Below, piece by piece: positions 32,201-37,489 of a DNA stretch of 39,851 nucleotides. The notes beneath the pieces are model-generated. The model did not search any database. It had not been told where the DNA came from and was given only the letters and a program-made list of their open reading frames with translations. The position numbers and the translations under genes are program-made. Where the stretch lies: the NCBI GenBank assembly GCA_017435615.1, contig JAFSET010000052.1, forward strand, positions 1 to 39,851, read 5' to 3'. Within the stretch, counting starts at the first letter, position 1; the number at the start of each line of letters is the position of its first letter. Origin of the DNA: Oscillospiraceae bacterium. Lineage in GTDB: Bacteria > Bacillota > Clostridia > Oscillospirales > Oscillospiraceae.

Positions 32201-34265
32201 TCAGCCCGTTCCAAACAATATGGAGGACCATCTGGCCAACTCTCCCGGCGTCTGCAGACCTGCCTCCGGTATTGAAAGCGGTTATGTGATCGAAATTTTG
32301 GACAGCTATGACGGCTATTCCAATGTATTCCATGTTAATTCTGATCCCAATAACGGTGGCGGCACTACCACCAATTGGCCGGCTCAGCCCAGCTATTATG
32401 TGGCGGCCAGCGGTTCTGGGTATGATGCTGCGGACTACGATTATTACGAGTTCAGCTTCAAGGGAACAGGCCACTATTCCGATATCAGTGTTTCCTTCCT
32501 GGATGCCGGCGGTGCGACTCTTGGCTCTGTCAGCGGTTTCCGTCTGAGTCATAAGGAAGCAGACTGGATGACCTTCCGTATCGATGTTGCTTCTGCCGGA
32601 TTGACCGCTGACGAGATCAAGCTGGTCAGAAGAGTATCCTTCGGCTTCAACTGGCAGTATCAGAATGTGGGTGGAACGGCATTGCTGGAGGCAGATCTCT
32701 ACTTTGCAAACTGTGGCTTCCGCGCCAATAACGAGGAAAGCGCAGATCTGCTGGATCAGATCCACTCCATCAAGAATTCCGATTACTGGTACGGCGGATA
32801 TAACAACTATCCCGGTGCCGGCTGGTACTTTGATGACGAAGGTGCCTTTACCTTCTACCGCAGTCCGGAAACCACCGGTATGGGCTATAACCCTAGAAAT
32901 ATGTATGTCTACTTCAAGACACCTGTGACTGTCGAAAACGGTCAGCGACTGTCTTTGGATGTAGTTAATACCAATTTCCCCCAAAAGTCCAAGATCGAAG
33001 TGATCGGTTCTGACGGCAAGTATTATGTGTTCGGCACCATTGCAGAGGCAGGAAGCTACAATGTGACGGTGATTGCCAACAGCATGGCCACCTCCGACGG
33101 CGTAGCCTTCGATCCGGATACGGTTACCATTAAGGGCCTGAAATTCCACAATAATTTCAATGCTGATTCCACTGTGGATTCTACCGTAGGCGGCACTCTG
33201 GCATACAATAATTTTGTGATTCTGCCAGCGTTGCCCAATGCACTGGATGATGCCATTGCAAATTATACCTCTTTGACAAAGCCTTCTGCTGTGGAAGACG
33301 GATTTGTCTGCGAGGTACTTGCTGAAACCGACGATGGCCACACCGATGTTATTCACTGGTATGCCGACCCCAACAATGGGGCCGGTACCACCAGCAACTG
33401 GCCCGGTACCACCAAGCTGTATGTGGAAGCACCTCCTGAGTATGTGGATACCGCAGCGTACGACTATCTGGAGTTTGGCTACAAGCATTATGGCGTGAAG
33501 TATTGGTTTAGCATCGCTGTGTACGATACTGACGGTAATAAGATCGGCAACAACGGCACGACCCATTCCGGCGCTTCGGAGTGGCGCACCAGCGGTGAAA
33601 GCGGCTGGGCAACCCACCGTATTGATCTGGATACCATGGGCTTGACAGCGGAGGAACTAAAGACCGTTGGATGTTTCGAGATTTCTGTAAGCTGGGAGTA
33701 CAATAATGCCAGCGGCACAACCCTCAAGGTAGGCGAAATGTGGATCGATGATCTTCGTTTTGGCTGTGTTGATGAGGAAAGCACGGACCTGATGGACCAT
33801 GTTGTGGAAACCGATCTTTACAAGGATAACGGTGCAACAGTTGGATTTGTTGGAAGTGACTGGTACTGGAATGAGGACGGTGCCTTTACCATTACCAGAA
33901 GCCCGTCTTCTGACGGCTGGAGAGCCATCCGGTTGTATTTTGATGAGGCAATTACTGTGGACAGCGACTGGACAGTTTCCTGTGATTTCGATATCGCCAA
34001 CTTCCACCACGGTGGATCCATTGGCTTGATCGGATCTGACGGCAATGTGTACACATCAATTGCGCCTAACAGCGGCGGACAAAAGACAGTTTCCAAGGCA
34101 GTAACAGCTTTTGTGAACGGCTCTACAGCCTTTGATCCTGCAACAGTTCAAATTGTAGGCATTAAGATTTCCTATAGCTTGGGTACATCCACCACTGTAA
34201 CCGATACCACTGCCGGTGGCTACATGAGCATGGATAACCTGATCTTAACGGATTCTACTCCCTAA
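26253..34265 (+). CDS. Giant secreted metallophosphoesterase with a dockerin and about 13 beta-sandwich modules
   Basis: 2670 residues. Order: signal peptide (1-28, cut near PAAAEE); calcineurin-like phosphoesterase (about 45-340) with Asp51/His53, Asp98, Asn146-His147-Asp148, His209 and His246/His248; fibronectin-III-like domain (about 370-480); type I dockerin (about 484-540) with two calcium loops, DLDKNGTVDAED and DIDGNGILEYRD; then about thirteen modules of 120-170 residues, most ending in a variant of VYIDNLxL, typical of carbohydrate-binding jelly rolls. A Pro-Glu-Thr linker lies at about 1479-1500. A two-module unit of about 330 residues recurs three times (about 1000-1338, 1990-2328, 2330-2670). 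No LPXTG, SLH or membrane anchor is seen at the end; the dockerin could provide attachment. The N-terminal part is paralogous to the lipoprotein upstream. Function of the modules is inferred only. Confidence 0.85.
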   Translation: MSKKLISMLLALVMVLSLAAPVIPAAAEETEAVSETVSESTSDLRMGVLSDIHISYDYVDEVYGNVTGHFNGVQPSRFEKALRFFKAQGVDAVVVAGDLQEASGTDAANLDKQKDWLQTVVDIWFKVFPEKQGEEGYVEPIFIYGNHDSALVSNQYWPEELGSYEDVFVKEVNGYSFVCAHNAKENLATPLLEKVAPQNADKPIFYIQHCPVAYTVPGDYGYGSGYGQVGWNNVAPYHNAVVFNGHTHAPLTDERCIWQGDEGNEGQFTVINTATINYTGLSNDGMSVNSYAGNAQQTEHGMLVDVYGSELNIERYSFNDMTIDTDSGAVSGEPVKIGETWSFDACDATDRPYAYDSRHANANAPVFPEGAQITVESIIDTAVTVSLPAASLTAPAGFSDMIEGYVVEACDPTSGKVEAVGRVATSYHVDDKADVYEATYTVKVSGLKAGTNYILKAYAQEFFDKRSQALELAVTTTGELASYRVGDLDKNGTVDAEDLAYLNEVLSDTGNDLYNGDADIDGNGILEYRDVTELQAILDGSRVAYPESDDLMDLVSAVKLTGVSTSTNYQPVDYGTKIQNSVVRGNSNQAVKTWTTNYAYYPITTMYFSEPVDLSGYTHLSFDTLFENEYNLSDSYRKRWLSLSFISGEQEQVASYGSMNFDSAGDGWTTTTVALVNLKNIDLSAVTGIRFSHNFDYYEGRFDGVTEHAIYWDNFYGSTAEGADTDLLYTATIDGGEAIYGAGYTKNSNHAVLSTGGTVDVTLEKSLVLSDYAGFNVYMRTPVSTTVSVQPYDAEGNLLGTAASIESTYIYQNKTISTADFAVEEGTVAAGLRFTYSCESLLLDTMSVRASKDTDLIGTADGVAAIGEGVSANIVLDGTNGSNNALYVAAENQVSGGVELSFAEALDLSQAPYLRLDLKMENTDTGFAVSLYDAEDTAVWTSGDMTAASSEGNYATYELDMSTADLSEVAKIAVSFDLAADGEVWIDNLKACDPMGDFFSASTSLIGPSAVQDGFICEISDFDGHDNVLHWYSDPAANAGTNSAWPGETVIYTWKDVNVLNHTGYTGSYDYLEFDIKTSGMYIAMYLTVKDASGATLGTTGEYRISYDQEWSTFRVDAATLKMSAEDFNKIAQVTIGWNWQHQHINGTVARYVADVYIDNMGLRSIPAESKDMLDSLTLVQNSDWWTGANGKFTGGGWKFQSEVTADSDDALMFYRSATSQGISYGSKTLYMYFNEPIALESGWSVKLDAIKHNYNASGAKVQIIGSDNAKYDLFSFTHAEAGVHSYSTLVDAISGFDPETTTVKGLYFTYPMNPDSTMDKAANGYLVLDNLSVFIPEPMDEDDFLYTATCPVGENQTAVTNHSLSAWKITPTATGWSYPQFTMAAPVDISNHTLTFDFMATNMTNFRMLLANINGDWAAETLATYYDCDKWYTVSFDLSENGAGITSMERFSLGICFGSDTDDYALYIDNVSLTENVEEPEPTEPETTEPEVTEPETTVDTASPNAEDPGDMLGATDTISYNKAYWDNYDGTDTGLTAVVDTETVYGSASTRSWSFKATAAANNAETVAQFAMKHPYDLTGKVLVFDVKFDSTDATQTLALKTRLHEADTWHDVSTNISSTVKAGYWQTVALDFSGSIVNGKDLTQVQEITFTMNFASNTGTERAVYIDNVRLADVETIEDDLIHCKVDGGSTGNLYWVTDEYTYGDSSLSIRVENKTSGDNDIYYNTQSQFGNDNLPNFKNKIFSAYFYFGEQTPYATLQLVDKNWSGVNASPFRFEAIGDGWYLGQVNTTQITTHAATTDLSQCIRFSINIAPGAVVYVDDLKVLPGETVDADWTNMCLDSGATKGEWGPNTEYTYSEGSLVSLRYQPTGGSYISFHTQNEVNRNGGAWDVYPDFSEGIISAYIYFGDQTPSVKLQLTDTAWKNSTSTAMNLEPVGDGWYHATIDVSSITVPDGFNPQQIIRIYLTFTAGQTVYIDDMHLQPVPNNMEDHLANSPGVCRPASGIESGYVIEILDSYDGYSNVFHVNSDPNNGGGTTTNWPAQPSYYVAASGSGYDAADYDYYEFSFKGTGHYSDISVSFLDAGGATLGSVSGFRLSHKEADWMTFRIDVASAGLTADEIKLVRRVSFGFNWQYQNVGGTALLEADLYFANCGFRANNEESADLLDQIHSIKNSDYWYGGYNNYPGAGWYFDDEGAFTFYRSPETTGMGYNPRNMYVYFKTPVTVENGQRLSLDVVNTNFPQKSKIEVIGSDGKYYVFGTIAEAGSYNVTVIANSMATSDGVAFDPDTVTIKGLKFHNNFNADSTVDSTVGGTLAYNNFVILPALPNALDDAIANYTSLTKPSAVEDGFVCEVLAETDDGHTDVIHWYADPNNGAGTTSNWPGTTKLYVEAPPEYVDTAAYDYLEFGYKHYGVKYWFSIAVYDTDGNKIGNNGTTHSGASEWRTSGESGWATHRIDLDTMGLTAEELKTVGCFEISVSWEYNNASGTTLKVGEMWIDDLRFGCVDEESTDLMDHVVETDLYKDNGATVGFVGSDWYWNEDGAFTITRSPSSDGWRAIRLYFDEAITVDSDWTVSCDFDIANFHHGGSIGLIGSDGNVYTSIAPNSGGQKTVSKAVTAFVNGSTAFDPATVQIVGIKISYSLGTSTTVTDTTAGGYMSMDNLILTDSTP
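27708..27873 (+). other. Dockerin-encoding segment inside the giant phosphoesterase gene
   Basis: Two EF-hand-like calcium loops 32 residues apart, each DxDxNGxx followed by an acidic residue in the last position, each leading into a helix (LAYLNEVL and VTELQAIL). This is the duplicated F-hand arrangement of type I dockerins. It lies between the enzymatic part and the module array; dockerins are more often terminal. Confidence 0.8.
29236..34262 (+). repeat. Three protein-level copies of a two-module unit
   Basis: Copies at about 29236-30270, 32215-33240 and 33241-34262. Each begins with a (G/K)PSAV(Q/E)DGF(I/V)CE or related opening and a (H/N)(W/V)(Y/N)(S/A)DP motif followed by NWPG or AWPG. 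Each has IDNMGLR-like residues mid-unit and a second module with GSD and FDP(E/D/A)T(T/V) signatures. Copies B and C are adjacent and form the C-terminus. Confidence 0.65.
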
Positions 34266-34290
34266 GCATCATCAATACCGACCCATGAAA

Positions 34291-34322
34291 GGGGGCTGTT
34301 GCTGAAAAATGCAACAGCCCCC
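34291..34322 (+). terminator. Perfect 12-bp hairpin after the giant gene, no U-tract
   Basis: GGGGGCTGTTGC pairs perfectly with 34311-34322 around an eight-base A-rich loop, 26 bases after the stop of the 8-kb gene. No T run follows on the plus strand, so efficient intrinsic termination is uncertain; it may instead protect the 3' end of the transcript. Confidence 0.5.
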
Positions 34323-34427
34323 TGCGTAATACGGAAGAACCTTTTTATATTCGACAACATATGCTGTTTTATGGAGATTATACGATATCTTAAAAATGAA
34401 ATGGAAGATGTTGTATAATCTACCAAA

Positions 34428-34455
34428 TTGACAAATCTTGTTTTATAGATATAAT
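34428..34455 (+). promoter_or_regulatory. Promoter of the lactate/malate-type dehydrogenase gene
   Basis: TTGACA at 34428-34433 and TATAAT at 34450-34455, spacer 16 bp, 55 bases before the ATG. Upstream, GATTATAC and ACAACAT words recur as inverted copies (GTATAATC and ATGTTGT), which may be regulator sites. Confidence 0.7.
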
Positions 34456-34509
34456 AATATTTATAAAAACAGTGCTAATCGGCCTGTTGTAAAAAAGGAG
34501 AAATGCGTT

Positions 34510-35454
34510 ATGAGCAAAATCTGTGTAGTCGGAGCAGGCAGTGTTGGCGCAACGGTTGCCAACGATCTGATGATTCAGGGCGTTGCTTCTGAGATCGTTC
34601 TTGTAGATATCAACAAGAAAAAGGCATTCGGTGAGGCTTTGGACGTTTATCAGGGTGCACCCTTCCATTCGCCTGCAATCGTTCGTGCCGGTGAGTATGA
34701 AGACGCCGCAAATGCTGACATCGTCGTCATTACCTGCGGTGTTGCCCGGAAGCCGGGAATGAGCCGATTGGATCTTGCTCAGATCAATGTAAATATCTTA
34801 AAAGATGTAGCGGCCAATGTGGTGAAGCATGCTCCCGATGCGGTTTATGTGATCGTGTCCAATCCTGTGGATGTGCTGACCTATGTGTTTACCAAGATTT
34901 CCGGTGTGCCCGAACATCGGGTAATTGGCTCCGGTACGATTTTGGATACCAGCCGCCTTCAGTCCGAACTGGCAAAGCGTTTCTGGATCAGCCCCAAGAA
35001 TGTCCATGCCCATGTGTACGGCGAACACGGTGACAGCTCTTTTGTGCCTTGGTCCCTGGTCCACATTGCCAACAACCATATCGACGTCTACAAGGATAAC
35101 TCTCCTGACCGGGATCGGATCGATTGGAACAAGGATTACGACGAGGTGGAAACCTTTGTTAAGAAGTCCGGTGGTGTGATCATCGAGAATAAGGGCGCAA
35201 CCTTCTACGCAGTTGCCATGTCTGTGTGTCATATCTGTAAGTGCATCTATGCCGATGCAGGCACAGCACTCACTGTTTCCACTATGATGCACGGCGAATA
35301 TGGCGTGGAGGATGTGTGCCTTTCTACCTTGAATTTGGTGGATCGCAGCGGTGTCCGCGGTAAGATTATGAATAAAATGACCGACGAGGAAGTTGCCAAG
35401 CTGCAGCTCAGCGCGCAGAAGCTTCGCTCCGTCATCGACCAAATCAAATTCTAA
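34510..35454 (+). CDS. ldh: L-lactate dehydrogenase-like enzyme (LDH/MDH family)
   Basis: 314 residues. NAD-binding VVGAGSVGATVAN (6-18); catalytic pair Asp146 (SGTILDTSRL) and His173 (GEHGDSS); substrate-binding Arg86 and Arg149. The later helix KGATFYAVAMSV is of the lactate dehydrogenase type. The specificity loop reads CGVARKPGMSRLDL, which puts Arg80 where lactate dehydrogenases have Gln (Gln102 in dogfish numbering) and malate dehydrogenases have Arg. Many gut Clostridia homologues with a similar loop are labelled lactate dehydrogenase, so that name is kept with reserve. ATG 34510 has GGAG nine bases upstream; an in-frame TTG at 34438 is only an artefact. It is a single gene with its own promoter and terminator. 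Confidence 0.82.
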   Translation: MSKICVVGAGSVGATVANDLMIQGVASEIVLVDINKKKAFGEALDVYQGAPFHSPAIVRAGEYEDAANADIVVITCGVARKPGMSRLDLAQINVNILKDVAANVVKHAPDAVYVIVSNPVDVLTYVFTKISGVPEHRVIGSGTILDTSRLQSELAKRFWISPKNVHAHVYGEHGDSSFVPWSLVHIANNHIDVYKDNSPDRDRIDWNKDYDEVETFVKKSGGVIIENKGATFYAVAMSVCHICKCIYADAGTALTVSTMMHGEYGVEDVCLSTLNLVDRSGVRGKIMNKMTDEEVAKLQLSAQKLRSVIDQIKF

Positions 35455-35459
35455 CAGTC

Positions 35460-35489
35460 AACCGGGGTGGCAGATGCCACCCCGGTTTT
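35460..35489 (+). terminator. Bidirectional terminator after ldh
   Basis: Perfect 13-bp stem (35460-35472 with 35475-35487) with a very short loop and a TTTT run at 35486-35489, between two convergent genes. Confidence 0.88.
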
Positions 35490-35493
35490 GACA

Positions 35494-36462
35494 TTATAGT
35501 TGCTGTCGTATAAAAGGACAAAGCGTATCGGCTATCTCCAGCGGTGCAAGGGCCAATTCCATTGCATCGGCCATAAAGGAGCAGCCCCGTAAAGCGTGAT
35601 TTAACTTCTGCGGAAGATCTGTATCCATGGCATCAGTGAACGCCTGTACGTCGGTGATCACGCCTTTTTCTACCTGCAGCAGAAGCTCCAAATGACCCCA
35701 AGGGAAGGACCCCTCCAGGGTGCAGGAGAAGGGAAGCCGTTTGCCGAATAGCCGCTCCGGGTCTGCATAATTATGTGTCAGCGCTTCAATACGCTGGACA
35801 TCCTGGTCTGTAAGCTCCCATGCAGTCGGTGCGCATCCGTAGACAGCTCCAAACGCTTGCAGCATATGCTTGCGCATAGCATCACAGGTCAACCCGGGAC
35901 ACAGTTCGGCAAGGTTGACTACCCGGGAACGAACAGAGCTGATGCCTTTTGCTTCAAGCTTGGCCTTCGGAGGATTCAGATACCGCTGCAGGCGCTGCAT
36001 ATCGGTATTCACCAGCAGAGTCCCGTGATGATAAGCTCGCCCCTTTTTGTGGTAAAAAGCATTTCCTGAGAATTTTCGTCCGTCTGCCAAAAGGTCATTT
36101 CTGCCGGAAAACTCAGCTTGAATTCCTGCGAGTTTGCAGGCTGACTGAATAACAGAAAGCTGTTTTTTCAGGTCATAATCCTCTTCGCTGCACAGAAAGG
36201 TGAAATTTAAATTCCCCAAATCGTGATATACAGCACCGCCGCCGGAAAGTCTGCGTACCAAATGTCCGCCTTCTTCAAACAATAGTCCGGTTCTGCACTC
36301 AGCCCAGGGATTTTGATTGCAGCCGATGACCACAGTATGTTCGTTCTGCCAAAGGTACAGGATCACAGCCCCGGAAGGCACGCTGCTCAGCAATACTTCC
36401 TCCAAAGCTAAGTTATAACAGGGATCTACAGTATCGGTGCTGATATAATAACATCGTTGCAT
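35494..36462 (-). CDS. lplA: Lipoate-protein ligase A
   Basis: 322 residues. It activates lipoate with ATP and attaches it to a lysine of lipoyl domains. Motifs visible are RRLSGGGAVYHDLGNLNF (lipoate-binding loop, about 69-86), GRNDLLADGRKFSGNAFY with the conserved Lys near 129, and PPKAKLEAKGISSVRSRVVNL. A C-terminal accessory domain from about residue 240 is present, so this is the full-length bipartite form able to do both half reactions. Start ATG 36462 has GAGGTGA upstream. It is transcribed divergently from the DeoR-type regulator and lies 1 kb from an operon with a two-lipoyl-domain E2, its probable substrate. Confidence 0.93.
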   Translation of the reverse strand: MQRCYYISTDTVDPCYNLALEEVLLSSVPSGAVILYLWQNEHTVVIGCNQNPWAECRTGLLFEEGGHLVRRLSGGGAVYHDLGNLNFTFLCSEEDYDLKKQLSVIQSACKLAGIQAEFSGRNDLLADGRKFSGNAFYHKKGRAYHHGTLLVNTDMQRLQRYLNPPKAKLEAKGISSVRSRVVNLAELCPGLTCDAMRKHMLQAFGAVYGCAPTAWELTDQDVQRIEALTHNYADPERLFGKRLPFSCTLEGSFPWGHLELLLQVEKGVITDVQAFTDAMDTDLPQKLNHALRGCSFMADAMELALAPLEIADTLCPFIRQQL

Positions 36463-36487
36463 AACAAAATGTCACCTCTTTGGCTAT

Positions 36488-36516
36488 ATTATATGAGCAG
36501 GGGAGAGAGCCGTCAA
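36488..36516 (-). promoter_or_regulatory. Promoter of lplA
   Basis: On the minus strand TTGACG (36511-36516) and TATAAT (36488-36493) with a 17-bp spacer, 26 bases before the lplA start. Confidence 0.75.
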
Positions 36517-36548
36517 TATGCATTTTCACTCTTTCGATAAAATAAACA

Positions 36549-36576
36549 TTGACAAATTGTGATAAAGTGTTATATT
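36549..36576 (+). promoter_or_regulatory. Promoter of the DeoR-type regulator
   Basis: TTGACA at 36549-36554 and TATATT at 36571-36576, spacer 16 bp. The operator at 36580-36601 starts four bases after the -10. Confidence 0.7.
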
Positions 36577-36579
36577 TAT

Positions 36580-36601
36580 GTTATGAACAACGGTTTATAA
36601 C
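36580..36601. promoter_or_regulatory. Candidate DeoR-type operator 1 (autoregulation)
   Basis: GTTATG-N10-TATAAC, with inner symmetry extending to GTTATGAAC and GTTTATAAC. It covers the expected transcription start of the regulator gene. A site of the same 22-bp layout overlaps the -10 of the E2 operon. Confidence 0.65.
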
Positions 36602-36616
36602 ATCGGAGGAATGAAC

Positions 36617-37366
36617 ATGTACAGTGTCCGGCAAGAACAAATGAAGCAATTTATTGAGCAGGAAAATGTTGTGACCATCAAGGCGTTGCAGCAGTTATTT
36701 CCGGATGTCTCCCTGATGACCATTCACCGGGACCTGGACACGCTGGCACAGCAGGGGATCGTGGTAAAGTTTCGTGGCGGAGCTCGATCTGTCCGTTATT
36801 CCTCAGATCCGGAATTCAATGTGCGTATGCGTGAGAACAATATGGGGAAGGTGCAGATCGCACGAAAAGCATTGGAGCTGATCCAGCCCCATACTTCGGT
36901 TTTTCTGGATGCAAGCACGACCAATTTGGCCCTGGCCCGCATATTGCCGGATATTCACCTGAATATTATCACCACAGGCCCAAGCATTGCCTTGGAGCTT
37001 TGCCGTCTTCATAATCCGGTGGTAACGGTATGCTGTGGCACGATGAATCGGAAAAACCTGGCACTTTCCGGTCAAAATACCTTGGAAATGCTGGAGAAAA
37101 TCAATATCGATATGGCATTTATCGGTGTATCCGGCTGCTCGGTGGAGGCAGGCTTTACCTGTGGTACAGAAAGCGATATGCTGGTGAAGCATAAGATGAT
37201 CGAAAAGGCCCGGACCAGTGTGATGATGTGTGGCAAAGAGAAATTAAGCTGCCTGATGCCCTTTACCTTTGCGAAACTGGAGGATGCTGATTTTTTGATC
37301 ACCGACGGACAACTGCCGGAGGAGTTTTGCGCCGCGTCAAAAAATGCTGGACTAAAGATTTTATAA
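36617..37366 (+). CDS. DeoR/GlpR-family transcriptional regulator
   Basis: 249 residues. N-terminal winged helix of the DeoR type (RQEQMKQFIEQENVVTIKAL, then DVSLMTIHRDLDTLAQQGIV and a FRGGA wing). The C-terminal DeoRC sensor domain (FLDASTTNLALARILPDI, ITTGPSIALELC, GVSGCSVEAGFTC) in this family usually binds a phosphorylated sugar or related metabolite. ATG 36617 is chosen because GGAGG (36605-36609) lies seven bases upstream; the ATG at 36611 is too close. It is followed by a terminator and then the E2/E1 operon, whose promoter carries a matching operator. It is therefore the likely repressor of that operon and of itself. Confidence 0.88.
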   Translation: MYSVRQEQMKQFIEQENVVTIKALQQLFPDVSLMTIHRDLDTLAQQGIVVKFRGGARSVRYSSDPEFNVRMRENNMGKVQIARKALELIQPHTSVFLDASTTNLALARILPDIHLNIITTGPSIALELCRLHNPVVTVCCGTMNRKNLALSGQNTLEMLEKINIDMAFIGVSGCSVEAGFTCGTESDMLVKHKMIEKARTSVMMCGKEKLSCLMPFTFAKLEDADFLITDGQLPEEFCAASKNAGLKIL

Positions 37367-37367
37367 T

Positions 37368-37404
37368 AAAACCGACGGACCGGAAAATCGGCCCGTCGGT
37401 TTTT
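37368..37404 (+). terminator. Intrinsic terminator after the DeoR-type regulator
   Basis: Eleven-base stem (37368-37378 with 37393-37403), extended by further G-C pairs inside, followed by TTTTT. Confidence 0.85.
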
Positions 37405-37424
37405 GCAAAAATTTCAAAAGCCTA

Positions 37425-37453
37425 TTGACGGGTGTGTTACAAAGTGTTATAAT
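37425..37453 (+). promoter_or_regulatory. Promoter of the E2-E1 operon
   Basis: TTGACG at 37425-37430 and TATAAT at 37448-37453 with a 17-bp spacer, 37 bases before the E2 start. Confidence 0.8.
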
Positions 37454-37467
37454 TAACAGGCTATAAC
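37446..37467. promoter_or_regulatory. Candidate DeoR-type operator 2 over the -10
   Basis: GTTATA-N10-TATAAC, the same spacing as the site at 36580-36601. It includes the whole -10 element, so binding should repress the E2-E1 operon. Both promoters also share AAAGTGTTATA. Confidence 0.65.
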
Positions 37468-37489
37468 AAAACAAAAAGGAGGATACAAC

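Noticed and set aside
34428-34475. Rex-type operator near the ldh promoter
   Set aside because: TGTTTTATA and TATAAAAACA are roughly symmetrical, but the spacing and core do not match the TTGTGAAATA-type Rex site.
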